Assembly: GCF_027270315.1 (NCBI RefSeq)
Contig: NZ_CP114413.1
Coordinates: 6,262,001-6,326,000, forward strand
Length of the DNA stretch: 64,000 nucleotides
Source of the DNA: Streptomyces cinnabarinus
GTDB lineage: Bacteria > Actinomycetota > Actinomycetes > Streptomycetales > Streptomycetaceae
Direction of reading: 5' to 3'
Part shown: piece by piece, positions 48,116 through 57,674 of the stretch
Position numbering within the stretch: the first letter of the stretch is position 1
How the letters are laid out: the number at the start of each line of letters is the position of its first letter
Translations under genes and position numbers: made by a program
Notes under the pieces: generated by a model
The model's database searches: none
What the model was told of the DNA's origin: nothing
The model's input: only the letters and a program-made list of their open reading frames with translations

Positions 48116-49780
48116 GTGGCGCAGGTGCCGCAGACATTCTTCGATGCTCTCGCGGTACGCACCTGGTGCGGCCTCGCGCTGGAAGCGCTCGGGCGCGCGC
48201 GCGAGGAGATCGACGCGATCAACGTCTACCCCGTGGCCGACGGGGACACCGGCACGAACCTGTATCTGACCGTGGAGTCGGCGGCGGCCGCCGTGGACGC
48301 GGTGTTCATCGGCCATGAGGCGGGCTCCCAGGGCGCCGGACCATCTGTGCCCTCCCTCGCCGACGCCGTGCGCGCGATGTCGCACGGCGCGCTGATAGGG
48401 GCACGCGGGAACTCCGGGACGATCCTGGCGCAGCTCCTGCGCGGCATGGCCCAGGTGCTGGCCGCCGACAGTGACCCGTCTCACGCCGACGCGAGCGGAC
48501 TCCGGCTCGCCCTGCGGCAGGCCGCCGACTCCGCGCGCCAGGCCGTCGCCCACCCGGTCGAGGGCACGATCCTCACCGTCGCCTCGGCCGCCGCCGACGC
48601 GGCCGACGGGGCGGAGGGCGACTGCGGGTCGGTCGCGCGGGCCGCCTACGAAGGCGCGCGCGCCGCCCTCGCCGCCACTCCGCACCAGCTCGCCGTGCTG
48701 GAGCGCGCGGGAGTGGTGGACGCCGGGGGGCGCGGGCTCGTCACGGTTCTCGCGGCGCTGGTGGAGACGTTCACGGGGGAGAAGCCCGTGCTCACCGCCG
48801 TCCACGCGCACGTGGCGCTCGACAGCCCCGGTGACTGCGCGTCCCCGGAGGGGGCCGGCCCCGCCTTCGAGGTGATCTACCTCCTGGAGGCCGAGGACGC
48901 CGCCGTGGCCCGGCTGCGGGAGCGGCTCGACGGACTCGGGGACTCGCTGGTCGTGGTCGGCGGGGACGGCCTGTGGAACGTCCATGTGCACGTCGACGAC
49001 GCCGGTGCCGCCGTGGAGGCGGGCGTCGAGGCGGGACGGCCGTACCGGATCCGGATCACGCACTTCGGTGCCGGGGACGTCCACACCACCGGCGCGGAGC
49101 GGCCGCCCCGGGAGCGCGCCCAGCGCGCCGTCGTGGCCGTCGTCCCCGGGCAGGGCCTCGCCGGGCTCTACACCGAGGCCGGCGCCACCACCGTTCTCGC
49201 CCGCCCCGGGGAGCCCCCCGCCAGCGGGGAGCTGGTGCAGGCCGTACGGCGGGCCCACGCGCGGGAGGTCGTGCTGCTGCCCAACGACGCCGACCTGCGC
49301 CACACCGCGGCCGCGGCCGCCGAGCAGGCCCGCGCGGAGGGCATCCGGGTCGCGCTGATCCCCACCCGGTCCGCGGTCCAGGGGATCGCCGCGCTCGCCG
49401 TGCACGAGCCCGAGCGGCGCTTCGACGAGGACGTCGTGGCGATGACCTCGGCGGCCGGCGCCACCCGCTACGCCGAGGTCGCCGTCGCCGAACGCCAGTC
49501 CTGGACCATGGCCGGGATCTGCCAGGCCGGGGACGTCCTCGGCCTCATCGACGGCGATGTCGCCGTGATCGGCGCGGACGTCTTCGCCGCCGCCGAGACC
49601 GTGTTGGACCGCATGCTCGCGGCCGGCGGCGAGCTGGTCACCCTCGTCCTCGGCGACGAGGCGCCCGACGGGATCGCCGAGCACCTCGAAGCGCGCGTGC
49701 GGGAGTCCTACCTCGCCGTGGACACCGTGGTGTACCGGGGCGGGCGGCAAGGGGCACTGCTGCTCATCGGGGTCGAGTAG
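48116..49780 (+). CDS. DAK2-domain protein (FakA-like kinase)
   Basis: 554 residues from GTG 48116, with AAGGAGG 5 nt upstream. The N-terminal DhaL/DAK2 domain (about 1-205) has the nucleotide-binding aspartates INVYPVADGDTGTNLYLT, plus GALIGARGNSGTILAQLLRG and PVEGTILTVASA. The C-terminal part (about 245-554) resembles the FakA/YloV long domain (LGDSLVVVGGDGLWNVHVHV, VLLPNDADLRHTA, WTMAGICQAGDVLGLIDGDV). In Gram-positives this family phosphorylates fatty acids presented by a FakB (DegV) protein. No fakB is next to it here. The position between rpmB and recG is the same as I recall in other Gram-positives (rpmB - dak - recG), except for the inserted Hsp90/TPR operon. Confidence 0.9.
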   Translation: MAQVPQTFFDALAVRTWCGLALEALGRAREEIDAINVYPVADGDTGTNLYLTVESAAAAVDAVFIGHEAGSQGAGPSVPSLADAVRAMSHGALIGARGNSGTILAQLLRGMAQVLAADSDPSHADASGLRLALRQAADSARQAVAHPVEGTILTVASAAADAADGAEGDCGSVARAAYEGARAALAATPHQLAVLERAGVVDAGGRGLVTVLAALVETFTGEKPVLTAVHAHVALDSPGDCASPEGAGPAFEVIYLLEAEDAAVARLRERLDGLGDSLVVVGGDGLWNVHVHVDDAGAAVEAGVEAGRPYRIRITHFGAGDVHTTGAERPPRERAQRAVVAVVPGQGLAGLYTEAGATTVLARPGEPPASGELVQAVRRAHAREVVLLPNDADLRHTAAAAAEQARAEGIRVALIPTRSAVQGIAALAVHEPERRFDEDVVAMTSAAGATRYAEVAVAERQSWTMAGICQAGDVLGLIDGDVAVIGADVFAAAETVLDRMLAAGGELVTLVLGDEAPDGIAEHLEARVRESYLAVDTVVYRGGRQGALLLIGVE

Positions 49781-49818
49781 CGGGCCCCTGCTCACCGGGG
49801 TCGAACAGCCGGCCCCGC

Positions 49819-52746
49819 TCAGTCCTCCTCGACCGTCTCCAGGAGCTGCTCCGCCTCCGCGCGCCGCTCCTCGGCCGCCCCGTCCTCCTCGGCCGCGTCC
49901 GCGTAGGCGGACAGCACGGCACGCGCGCGTGCGGCCGCCTCCGCCGGGCGGCCCAGGTCCGCAGCCAGCCAGCCCGCGGCCAGTTCGGCGCCGGTGCGGG
50001 CGTGCAGACCGTCGTCCCCGAGCGCCGCGAACACCGTGACCGCCTCGGCCATCCGGGCCAGCGCCGCGTCCAGGGCGGACCGGATCGAGTCGTCCCCGTC
50101 GTCCTCGGCCGCGGAACGGGCGAGCAGGTCGCCGAACTGGCGGTGGGTGTGGCCCAGCTCGGCGGTGAGCCGGGCGCGCGTCTCCTCGTCGGGCGCGTCC
50201 GCCAGCGCCGCCGCGCACTCCCGGACCGCGTTCTTCATCAACTCCCGCGCGGGATCCGCGCCGTCCTCGGCACGCAGCGCGAGCCACGCGCGGGCACGCA
50301 GAGCGCGCACCAGACCGTGGATGTTGCCCAGCTCGCGCCACAGGTCACCCGCGCGCGTGTAGGCCCGGTCCGCCTCCTCGTGCAGCCCCGCCTGCCCGAG
50401 GGACTCGGCGGCGAGGTGCGCCAGCGTCGCGTGGTCGTGCTGCTCGGGCCAGTGCCGGGCGATCTCCGCCGCCTGAAGCCGCCGTTCGGCCGCCTCCCGG
50501 TACTCGCCCAGCTCGCTCAGACAGTCACCGAGCCACCACTGCGTCTGGACGACCGCCCCGTCGCCGTGCGTCTCCGCGCTCAGGTCCGGCAGCGCCGACT
50601 CCAGCACCTCGGCGGCCTCCGCCCAGCGCCCCTGCCGCAGCAGGAACCCGCCGAGCTGATGCCGCGCCCAGGCGCCGAGCGTCGGCCCCTCGCCCGCCTC
50701 GTCGGCCCAGTGCGCCGCCTCCAGGGCGTGCTCGGCGGCCTCGTCGGACAGGCCCCGGCCGCCGAGGACCTCGGCGAGCTGGAGGTGCAGCTGCGCCCGG
50801 CCCGGCGCCTCCAGCCGCGGCCCGCCGTGCTCCAGGGCCGCCCGCAGCGCCCGCTCCGCCTCCGCCGTGTCGCCCAGGTGGTGGGCGAGCCCGGCCAGCC
50901 GGGCCTCGTACTCCACCGCGAACCACGGCAGCCCGGCCCCGACGAACGCCGCCGAGGCCCGCGCGAACAGCCGGGCGGCGCCCGCCACATCGCCCGAGAG
51001 CGCCGCCAGCTCGGCGAGCATCGCCTGCGCCTCGGCGGACCGCGAGGCGAGCCGTACGTCGTCCTCGGTACGTCCGTCCACCAGCGCCAGCACCTCCCGC
51101 GCCGCCGCCTCCGCGGCGCCCACGACCGCCGGGTCCACCGGCTCGTCGGCCTCGTGGACCTGCCGCATCAGCACCCGGGCCCGGCCCATCAGCACCGCCG
51201 CCGTCTGCCGCAGACCCGTGCCGTCCTCGGCGTACAGCGCGAGCACCTCGTCATAGGGCCCGCCGACCCCCGCGAGGGCCTCCGCCAGGCGCCCGGTCAG
51301 GGCACGGACGTACGCCGCACGCGTGCGTGCCGCCAGTGCCTCGCCCGGGTCGCCCGCCTCGGCGTACAGCTCCGCGGCCCGCTCGAACAGCTCGACGCCC
51401 TCGGGGCCGAGCTCCATCGCCCGGTGATCCATGATCTCCGCGTGGTCCCGCGCGTCCAGCTCGGTGCCCTCGGCGGCCCGTGCCACCGCCGCCCACGCCT
51501 GCACGGCGTCCGGCTGCAAGGTGTCCGACAGCCGCCGGGCCTCGGCCAGCAGGGTCGGCAGATCCGCCTCCACGGGCTCATCCTGCGCCGGAACCTCCGG
51601 CACCGGAACAGTGCCGGAAGCCACCGTGCCACGCGCCGAACGCACCCCCAGCGGCAACCGCTCCACCAGCGGTTCCTGCGCCATACGCGCGCGTGCCAGC
51701 TCACTCACCCGCGCGGTGCCGTTGCGCAGATCGAACCGGCCGGCCAGCTCCAGCGCCTCCGCACGCGCGTGCGCGGCCAGTTCCCGCGCCGTCCAGGTGC
51801 GCCCCGCCGGCCCCGGCACCCGCTGCCCGCCGAGCCCCAGGCCGGACAGCCGCTCCATGAGCAGCGTCACCACGGACAGGAACTCCAGCCTGCTGCGCGG
51901 ATGCCCGGAGTCGGTGAAGTACGCCGGACGCTCCGCGAGCAGTTCGAGACCGCGCGCCTCGTTGCCGGTCAGCGCGCAGAACTCCACATGGTCCGCGTAC
52001 GCCCCGCGCATGCTCTCCATGGGCCGCACCAGCCGGAAGCCCCGCAGATGGTGGGCGCGCGCCTCGTCCACCCGGTCGAGCCGCAACAGGGGCACCAGGG
52101 AGGAGGCGAGCGCCGTGTGCGGCTCGTGGGCGCAGGTGAACTCGCCCTCCAGGACCGGCCGCCACAGTTCGAGCGCCCGCTCGTCCCGGCCGCGCTCCGC
52201 CTGCCACCAGCCCTGCCCGTGCAGCTCGCAGGCGGGACAGTCGGCCATCGGGTCCCGGTCGGCGGCCAGCCACGCCGCGTACGCCCGCTCCGCCCGCGGC
52301 AGGTCCCCGATGTGCGCGGCCACACTGAACTCACTGCTGCGCACGGCACGTTCGGAGTGCCCGGCGAGCCGGTAGCGGTGCTCCATCTCGCCGAGCCACT
52401 TCTCTATGGACGCCAGCGGCACGTGCGGCTGGTCGAGCATGCCGGACGTCATCCACTTGAACACCCAGTGCAGGGAGTGCGCCTCCTGCGCGTCGAAGTC
52501 CCCGGGCCGCTCGTCCCACATGCGCAGCAGCCGCGCGAAGGGGACGAACATCTTGTCCTTCTCGGAGCTGTAGTTGTAGACCGTCAGCTGGTGCCCGAGC
52601 GCCTCGATCACCGCGAGCGGCATGCCCAGCGTCTCGGCCTCCGCGAGCAACTGCTCCGCCCGCGCGTTGCGGGCCGGGCCCTCGGGCAGCTCGGCGTTCT
52701 CCGCCATCGCCCGGCGCAGCGCGTCGAAGTCCGTGATCCCGGTCAT
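49819..52746 (-). CDS. Large TPR-repeat protein paired with an Hsp90-like ATPase
   Basis: 975 residues from ATG 52746, whose first base overlaps the last base of the preceding gene's TGA. The protein is almost wholly helical, with many TPR-like units (YRLAGHSERAVRSSEFSVAA, ELYAEAGDPGEALAARTRA, RALRAALEHGGPRLEA, YTRAGDLWRELGN). About residues 350-420 form a break with a proline-rich linker (TVASGTVPVPEVPAQDEPVE). A CPACELHGQGWW segment near residue 165 is the only Cys-rich spot and could bind a metal. There is no signal peptide or membrane segment, so it should be cytoplasmic. Strict coupling to the Hsp90-like gene suggests it is a dedicated cochaperone, adaptor or client scaffold. I do not recognise a named family, and no catalytic domain is visible. 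Confidence 0.85.
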   Translation of the reverse strand: MTGITDFDALRRAMAENAELPEGPARNARAEQLLAEAETLGMPLAVIEALGHQLTVYNYSSEKDKMFVPFARLLRMWDERPGDFDAQEAHSLHWVFKWMTSGMLDQPHVPLASIEKWLGEMEHRYRLAGHSERAVRSSEFSVAAHIGDLPRAERAYAAWLAADRDPMADCPACELHGQGWWQAERGRDERALELWRPVLEGEFTCAHEPHTALASSLVPLLRLDRVDEARAHHLRGFRLVRPMESMRGAYADHVEFCALTGNEARGLELLAERPAYFTDSGHPRSRLEFLSVVTLLMERLSGLGLGGQRVPGPAGRTWTARELAAHARAEALELAGRFDLRNGTARVSELARARMAQEPLVERLPLGVRSARGTVASGTVPVPEVPAQDEPVEADLPTLLAEARRLSDTLQPDAVQAWAAVARAAEGTELDARDHAEIMDHRAMELGPEGVELFERAAELYAEAGDPGEALAARTRAAYVRALTGRLAEALAGVGGPYDEVLALYAEDGTGLRQTAAVLMGRARVLMRQVHEADEPVDPAVVGAAEAAAREVLALVDGRTEDDVRLASRSAEAQAMLAELAALSGDVAGAARLFARASAAFVGAGLPWFAVEYEARLAGLAHHLGDTAEAERALRAALEHGGPRLEAPGRAQLHLQLAEVLGGRGLSDEAAEHALEAAHWADEAGEGPTLGAWARHQLGGFLLRQGRWAEAAEVLESALPDLSAETHGDGAVVQTQWWLGDCLSELGEYREAAERRLQAAEIARHWPEQHDHATLAHLAAESLGQAGLHEEADRAYTRAGDLWRELGNIHGLVRALRARAWLALRAEDGADPARELMKNAVRECAAALADAPDEETRARLTAELGHTHRQFGDLLARSAAEDDGDDSIRSALDAALARMAEAVTVFAALGDDGLHARTGAELAAGWLAADLGRPAEAAARARAVLSAYADAAEEDGAAEERRAEAEQLLETVEED

Positions 52747-54578
52747 CAGCGACCCTCCTCGCCGTTCGTGGCCCACTCCAGCAGAGAGATGAAGGCCCGG
52801 TTCAGCAGCGCCGAGTCCGCGGGCCTGAGCGGCCGCTGCGCCATCAGCAGCGCTTGTCCGTACAGGGACTCGGTGGCGGTGCCGATCAGTTCCGCGTCAC
52901 CCAGCGAACTGATCCTCCGGATCAGCGGGTTGAGGTGGTTGAGCACCAGACGCGCGCGGGGCGCGCCACCGCGCAGCGAGCCCAGGATGCCCGCCCACAG
53001 ATCGTCCGCCCGCTCCTCCGCCTCGGCCCGCGCCTGCTCGTGCCGGGCCGCCCGGTCGTCCAGGTGCAGCGCGGGCACGGACAGCGGATGGAAGGCCCGC
53101 AGCACCACATCGCAGCCCAAGGGGTCCAGCTTGGCCCGCGCCGCCGCCAGGAAGCCGGACAGCGCCAGTTCCTCGGCCGGGTCGACGGAGTCCAGATGCG
53201 CGGTCACGGTGTCCGCGTCCAGCTCGGCGACGACCGTCCCCGGGCGCACCGACGGCACCGCCTCGACCAGTTCGCTGTCGTAGGTGTAACCGCCGTTGAT
53301 CACCCCGATGCCCTGTGCGGACGCGATCGGCGCGACCTGCCGGTACTCCTCGACGGTCCGCGTGAAGTGCACGACCGGGTGCCGCTGCGCGAACTCCTCC
53401 AGGGACAGCCGCCCGTCGGTCGTCTCGAACGGCAGCCACGGCAGCATCGTGCGCAGCATCTCCCTGTCGTGCCGCGCCAGGGACTTCACGCCCAGGTGGT
53501 GCACCGACAGGAAGGCCGCGAGACGTTCCGGATCACCGGCCGCCAGCCCCGTCAGCCAGGAGCGAATCCTTTCGCCGAGCGCCTCCCGTACGGCCGCGAG
53601 CGTCTCGTCCTCGTACAGCGACTCGCGCGAGGCGGTGGGCCGCAGACTGTCCGTGTCGAGCACACAGCGCACGAAGAACGCCCAGTCCGGCAGCAGCTGT
53701 TCGGCCCGCTCGGTCAGCAGCATGCCCTTCAGATGCACCCGGTGACCGGCACGCTGGGCCGGGCTGACCGCCGACGGCAGCACGTACGCCACCCCGCGGA
53801 TCCCGGCCAGCGGAACGTTCAGCCCGATCGAGTCCAGCGGAGTGAACCCGAACAGATCATGACAGTGCCGGGCCAGCGCCACCCGCCGGTTCGCGGGCGA
53901 GGGGTAGACGCGGTCCCAGGGCGCCGGCAGATCGGTGACCTCCTCCTCGTCCACGCGTACGTCGTACGGCAGCAGCGAGCCGAAGTCCCGGGCCAGTGCG
54001 AGCACCCGCTCCCGCGTCAGCCACTCCCCGGCACCGGCCCGCGCCACCAGGTGCACGGTGGTGCCCGGTTCGGGGCGCTCGGCGTCCGGCAGCGTCCGCA
54101 CGGTGTACGAACCCTGGTCCGTCGCCGTCCACTCCACCGGCGGCGCGTCCGGCGTCCGGGCGCTGCGGCTGACCACCCGGATCCGCTCGGCGACCACGAA
54201 ACAGGCCAGCAGGCCGATGCCGAACTGGCCGAGGAAGTCCGAGCGGACCGCCTGAAGACCGTCCGCCCGTTTGGAACTGCGGCCGATCGTCGCCAGCAGA
54301 CTGTGCACATCGGACTCGGTCAGCCCGATACCGGAGTCCTCCACCCGCAGGGCGCCGCCGTCGGAATCGACGTACAGCCGCACCCGTGCCGGGGCGTCCG
54401 GCTGTTCGGCCCGCCGGGCGGTGATGGCGTCCACGGCGTTCTGCAGCAGCTCGCGCAGATAGACCTTCGGACTGGAGTAGAGGTGATGGGAGAGCAGGTC
54501 CACCAGGCCGCGCAGGTCGACCTGGAACGTATGAGGTGACTGGGGTGCCTGGGATGACTGTGAGGTCTGGGAGTCCAT
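52746..54578 (-). CDS. Hsp90-family (HtpG-like) ATPase, divergent
   Basis: 610 residues from ATG 54578, near normal HtpG size. The GHKL ATPase domain has YLRELLQNAVDAI with catalytic Glu43 and Mg-binding Asn47, VEDSGIGLTESD (Asp81), and the lid glycine loop LGQFGIGLLACF. The middle domain has HRVHLKGMLLTERAEQLLPDW and Arg318 in RPTASRESLYED, at the place of the catalytic arginine loop of Hsp90. The C-terminal part has VLNHLNPLIRRI, like the NPxHPLI segment of HtpG. It is not the canonical htpG, since the conserved segments are shortened and altered. There is no MEEVD tail; it ends LLEWATNGEEGR. It is the first gene of a two-gene operon with the TPR protein, placed between the DAK and recG genes. 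Confidence 0.9.
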   Translation of the reverse strand: MDSQTSQSSQAPQSPHTFQVDLRGLVDLLSHHLYSSPKVYLRELLQNAVDAITARRAEQPDAPARVRLYVDSDGGALRVEDSGIGLTESDVHSLLATIGRSSKRADGLQAVRSDFLGQFGIGLLACFVVAERIRVVSRSARTPDAPPVEWTATDQGSYTVRTLPDAERPEPGTTVHLVARAGAGEWLTRERVLALARDFGSLLPYDVRVDEEEVTDLPAPWDRVYPSPANRRVALARHCHDLFGFTPLDSIGLNVPLAGIRGVAYVLPSAVSPAQRAGHRVHLKGMLLTERAEQLLPDWAFFVRCVLDTDSLRPTASRESLYEDETLAAVREALGERIRSWLTGLAAGDPERLAAFLSVHHLGVKSLARHDREMLRTMLPWLPFETTDGRLSLEEFAQRHPVVHFTRTVEEYRQVAPIASAQGIGVINGGYTYDSELVEAVPSVRPGTVVAELDADTVTAHLDSVDPAEELALSGFLAAARAKLDPLGCDVVLRAFHPLSVPALHLDDRAARHEQARAEAEERADDLWAGILGSLRGGAPRARLVLNHLNPLIRRISSLGDAELIGTATESLYGQALLMAQRPLRPADSALLNRAFISLLEWATNGEEGR

Positions 54579-54766
54579 CGTCGCTGCGCCGGTGGGGGGA
54601 GTGCGTCGGCGCGGGGTCGGGCGGTCCGTGTGAGGCGGTGACCGCGAGGGATGGCCGTAGGACGCGTCATCCTAGGCCCCAACCAGCCGTCTGACCAGGG
54701 CTTTCCTTGGACTTTACGGTCAAGGCGGGCACGAGGTCTGCGGCGATGTCAGTGTCGTGGTGTGCA

Positions 54767-56980
54767 ATGGATCTCGTGCCCGCACTGCAAGAACCACTCC
54801 AGCAGCCACTGAAGTCGGTGCTCGGCCCCGCCACCGCGAAGGTGATGGCCGAGCACCTCGGCCTGCACACCGTCGGCGACCTCCTGCACCACTACCCGCG
54901 CAGATACGAGGAGCGCGGCCAGCTCACCCACCTCGCCGACCTCCCCATGGACGAGCACGTCACGGTGGTCGCCCAGGTCGCCGACGCCCGGCTGCACACC
55001 TTCGCCTCCGCCAAGGCCCCGCGCGGCAAGGGCCAGCGCCTGGAAGTCACCATCACCGACGGCAGCGGCCGGCTCCAACTGGTCTTCTTCGGCAACGGCG
55101 TTCACAAGCCCCACAAGGAGCTCCTGCCGGGCACCCGCGCGATGTTCGCGGGCAAGGTCTCCGTCTTCAACCGCCGCCTCCAGCTCGCCCACCCCGCCTA
55201 CGAACTCCTGCACGGCGACGGCGAGGAGACGGTCGAGACCTGGGCCGGCGCCCTGATCCCGATCTACCCCGCCACCGCCAAACTGGAGTCCTGGAAGATC
55301 GGCAAGGCGCTCCAGACGGTCCTGCCGACCGCCCAGGACGCGGTGGACCCCCTCCCGGACACCCTCCGCGCGGGCCGCGGGCTCGTGCCGCTCCCCGAAG
55401 CCCTGCTGAAGATCCACCGCCCGCACACCAAGGCGGACATCGCCGACGCCCGCGCCCGCCTGAAGTGGGACGAGGCCTTCGTCCTCCAGGTAGCCCTGGC
55501 CCGCCGCCGCCACGCGGACGCCCAACTCCCGGCAGTGGCCCGCAACCCCCTGCCGGACGGCCTCCTGTCGGCCTTCGACGACCGCCTGCCCTTCACCCTC
55601 ACCGAGGGCCAGCAGCGGGTGACCGGCGAGATCTTCACCGACCTGGCGACCGAGCACCCGATGCACCGGCTCCTGCAAGGCGAAGTCGGATCCGGGAAGA
55701 CGATGGTGGCCCTGCGAGCCATGCTCGCCGTCGTCGACGCCGGTGGCCAGGCCGCCATGCTCGCGCCCACCGAGGTGCTGGCCCAGCAGCACCACCGTTC
55801 CGTCGTCGAGATGATGGGGGAGCTGGCCGAGGGCGGCATGCTCGGGGGAGCCGAGCACGCGACCAAGGTGGTGGTGCTGACCGGGTCCATGGGAGCCGCC
55901 GCCCGGCGGCAGGCGCTGCTCGACCTGGTGACCGGCGAGGCCGGGATCGTCATCGGGACGCATGCGCTGATCGAGGACAAGGTGCAGTTCCACGACCTGG
56001 GACTCGTCGTCGTCGACGAACAGCACCGCTTCGGCGTCGAACAGCGCGACGCCCTGCGAGGCAAGGGCAAACAGCCGCCCCATCTGCTCGTCATGACGGC
56101 CACACCCATCCCGCGCACGGTCGCCATGACCGTGTTCGGCGATCTGGAGACCTCCGTCCTCGACCAGCTCCCGGCCGGGCGCTCACCGATCGCCAGCCAT
56201 GTCGTCCCGGCCGCCGACAAGCCGCACTTCCTCGCCCGTGCCTGGGAGCGGGTGCGCGAGGAGGTCGAGAACGGCCATCAGGCGTACGTCGTCTGCCCCC
56301 GGATCGGGGACGAGGAGGACGACCCCAAGAAGGCCCGGAAGTCCGCCGAGGACGAGGCGGAGAAACGCCCGCCGCTGGCAGTTCTGGAAGTGACCGACCA
56401 GCTGGCCAAAGGCCCGCTCGGCGGCCTGAAGGTGGAGGTGCTGCACGGCCGTATGCACCCCGACGACAAGGACGCGGTCATGCGCCGGTTCGCCGCCGGG
56501 GAGACGGACGTCCTGGTCGCCACCACCGTCATCGAGGTAGGGGTCAACGTCCCCAACGCCACCGCCATGGTGATCATGGACGCCGACCGCTTCGGCGTCT
56601 CCCAGCTCCACCAGCTGCGCGGCCGGGTCGGCCGTGGCTCGGCCGCGGGCCTGTGCCTGCTGGTCACCGAGATGCCGGAGGCCAGCGCCGCCCGCCAGCG
56701 CCTCAACGCCGTGGCCGCCACCCTCGACGGCTTCGAACTCTCCCGCATCGACCTGGAACAGCGCCGCGAGGGCGACGTCCTCGGCCAGGCCCAGTCCGGC
56801 GCCCGCACCAGCCTCAGGATGCTGGCGGTCATCGAGGACGAGGAGATCATCGCGGAGGCGAGGGAGGAGGCGACGGCAGTGGTGACGGCGGACCCGGAGC
56901 TCCGAGACCTCCCGGGCCTGAGAACGGCCCTGGACGCCCTCTTGGACGAGGAGAGAGAGCAGTACTTGGAAAAGGGGTGA
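54767..56980 (+). CDS. recG: ATP-dependent DNA helicase RecG
   Basis: 737 residues from ATG 54767 (MDLVPALQEPLQQPL); longer readings start in a region without a ribosome-binding site. RecG regresses stalled forks and processes Holliday junctions. The N-terminal wedge/OB domain contains LGLHTVGDLLHHYPRRYEER and VTITDGSGRLQLVFFG. The helicase motifs are HRLLQGEVGSGKTMVALRA (Walker A), VVDEQHRFGVEQR (DEQH, Walker B), MTATPIPRTVAMTVFGD, ATTVIEVGVNVPNATAMVI and QLHQLRGRVGRG. The gene is divergent from the Hsp90-like gene. After it comes a copy of a short intergenic repeat, then rsmD. Confidence 0.95.
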   Translation: MDLVPALQEPLQQPLKSVLGPATAKVMAEHLGLHTVGDLLHHYPRRYEERGQLTHLADLPMDEHVTVVAQVADARLHTFASAKAPRGKGQRLEVTITDGSGRLQLVFFGNGVHKPHKELLPGTRAMFAGKVSVFNRRLQLAHPAYELLHGDGEETVETWAGALIPIYPATAKLESWKIGKALQTVLPTAQDAVDPLPDTLRAGRGLVPLPEALLKIHRPHTKADIADARARLKWDEAFVLQVALARRRHADAQLPAVARNPLPDGLLSAFDDRLPFTLTEGQQRVTGEIFTDLATEHPMHRLLQGEVGSGKTMVALRAMLAVVDAGGQAAMLAPTEVLAQQHHRSVVEMMGELAEGGMLGGAEHATKVVVLTGSMGAAARRQALLDLVTGEAGIVIGTHALIEDKVQFHDLGLVVVDEQHRFGVEQRDALRGKGKQPPHLLVMTATPIPRTVAMTVFGDLETSVLDQLPAGRSPIASHVVPAADKPHFLARAWERVREEVENGHQAYVVCPRIGDEEDDPKKARKSAEDEAEKRPPLAVLEVTDQLAKGPLGGLKVEVLHGRMHPDDKDAVMRRFAAGETDVLVATTVIEVGVNVPNATAMVIMDADRFGVSQLHQLRGRVGRGSAAGLCLLVTEMPEASAARQRLNAVAATLDGFELSRIDLEQRREGDVLGQAQSGARTSLRMLAVIEDEEIIAEAREEATAVVTADPELRDLPGLRTALDALLDEEREQYLEKG

Positions 56981-56990
56981 GAGAGACTTT

Positions 56991-57022
56991 CCCAGGGGCG
57001 CGGCGAACTGCGCGACCAGCCA
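56991..57022. repeat. Second copy of the short Streptomyces-type intergenic repeat
   Basis: The segment starts CCCAGGGGCGCGG and continues CGAACTGCGCGACCAGCCA, matching 20081-20113 with one gap and few changes. It occupies most of the 80-bp recG-rsmD gap. Confidence 0.55.
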
Positions 57023-57060
57023 CACTGATACCCAAAGCCGCCCACGACGAAGGACCGAAG

Positions 57061-57648
57061 ATGACCCGCGTGATCGCCGGCGCAGCCGGGGGCCGTCGCC
57101 TCGCCGTGCCGCCAGGCACCGGCACCCGCCCCACCTCCGACCGCGCACGCGAGGGCCTCTTCTCCACCTGGCAGTCCCTCCTGGGCTCCCCTCTGGACGG
57201 CGAACGCGTCCTGGACCTCTACGCCGGATCGGGCGCCGTGGGCCTGGAGGCCCTCTCCCGGGGAGCGAGCCACACCCTCCTGGTCGAGGCAGACGCCAGA
57301 GCGGCCCGAGTCGTCAGGGAGAACGTCAAGAACCTCGGCCTCCCCGGCGCCGAGGTCCGCGCGGGCAAAGCGGAACAAGTCATCCACGCGGCGCCCCCGC
57401 AGGAGCCGTACGACATCGTCTTCCTGGACCCTCCGTACGCCGTCACGGACGACGATCTTCGGGAGATTCTCCTCACACTCCGCTCGGGGGGCTGGCTCGC
57501 GAAGCACGCGCTCGTCACCGTGGAGCGCAGCACCAGAGGTGGCGAATTCCGGTGGCCGGACGGTTTCGAGGCGATCCGGGCCCGTCGCTACGGCGAGGGA
57601 ACGTTTTGGTACGGTCGCGCCGCCTCAACGTGCGAAGACGCACGATGA
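57061..57648 (+). CDS. rsmD: 16S rRNA (guanine966-N2)-methyltransferase RsmD
   Basis: 195 residues from ATG 57061. It methylates G966 of 16S rRNA during 30S assembly. The SAM-binding site is VLDLYAGSGAVGLEALSRGA, followed by LLVEADARAARVVREN. The catalytic FLDPPYAV (D/N-P-P-Y) lies near residue 122. The N-terminal RVIAGAAGGRRLAVP and GTRPTSDRAREGLFS are typical. The gene ends close to coaD, with a pair of overlapping codons (ATGA at 57645-57648), and the two are commonly adjacent in bacteria, consistent with co-transcription. Confidence 0.95.
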   Translation: MTRVIAGAAGGRRLAVPPGTGTRPTSDRAREGLFSTWQSLLGSPLDGERVLDLYAGSGAVGLEALSRGASHTLLVEADARAARVVRENVKNLGLPGAEVRAGKAEQVIHAAPPQEPYDIVFLDPPYAVTDDDLREILLTLRSGGWLAKHALVTVERSTRGGEFRWPDGFEAIRARRYGEGTFWYGRAASTCEDAR

Positions 57649-57674
57649 CCGGACCGGAGAGCGAGGGACCTCAA

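Noticed and set aside
49819..49860. Acidic C-terminus of the TPR protein (ETVEED) as an MEEVD-like Hsp90 tail
   Set aside because: It is on the TPR partner, not on the Hsp90-like protein, and does not match MEEVD; chance acidic ending is more likely.
48973..53283. A very long plus-strand open frame opposite the TPR and Hsp90-like genes
   Set aside because: It is an antisense frame caused by high third-position GC in the real minus-strand genes. Its translation is Arg/Gly/His-rich, has no motifs, and runs through several genes.
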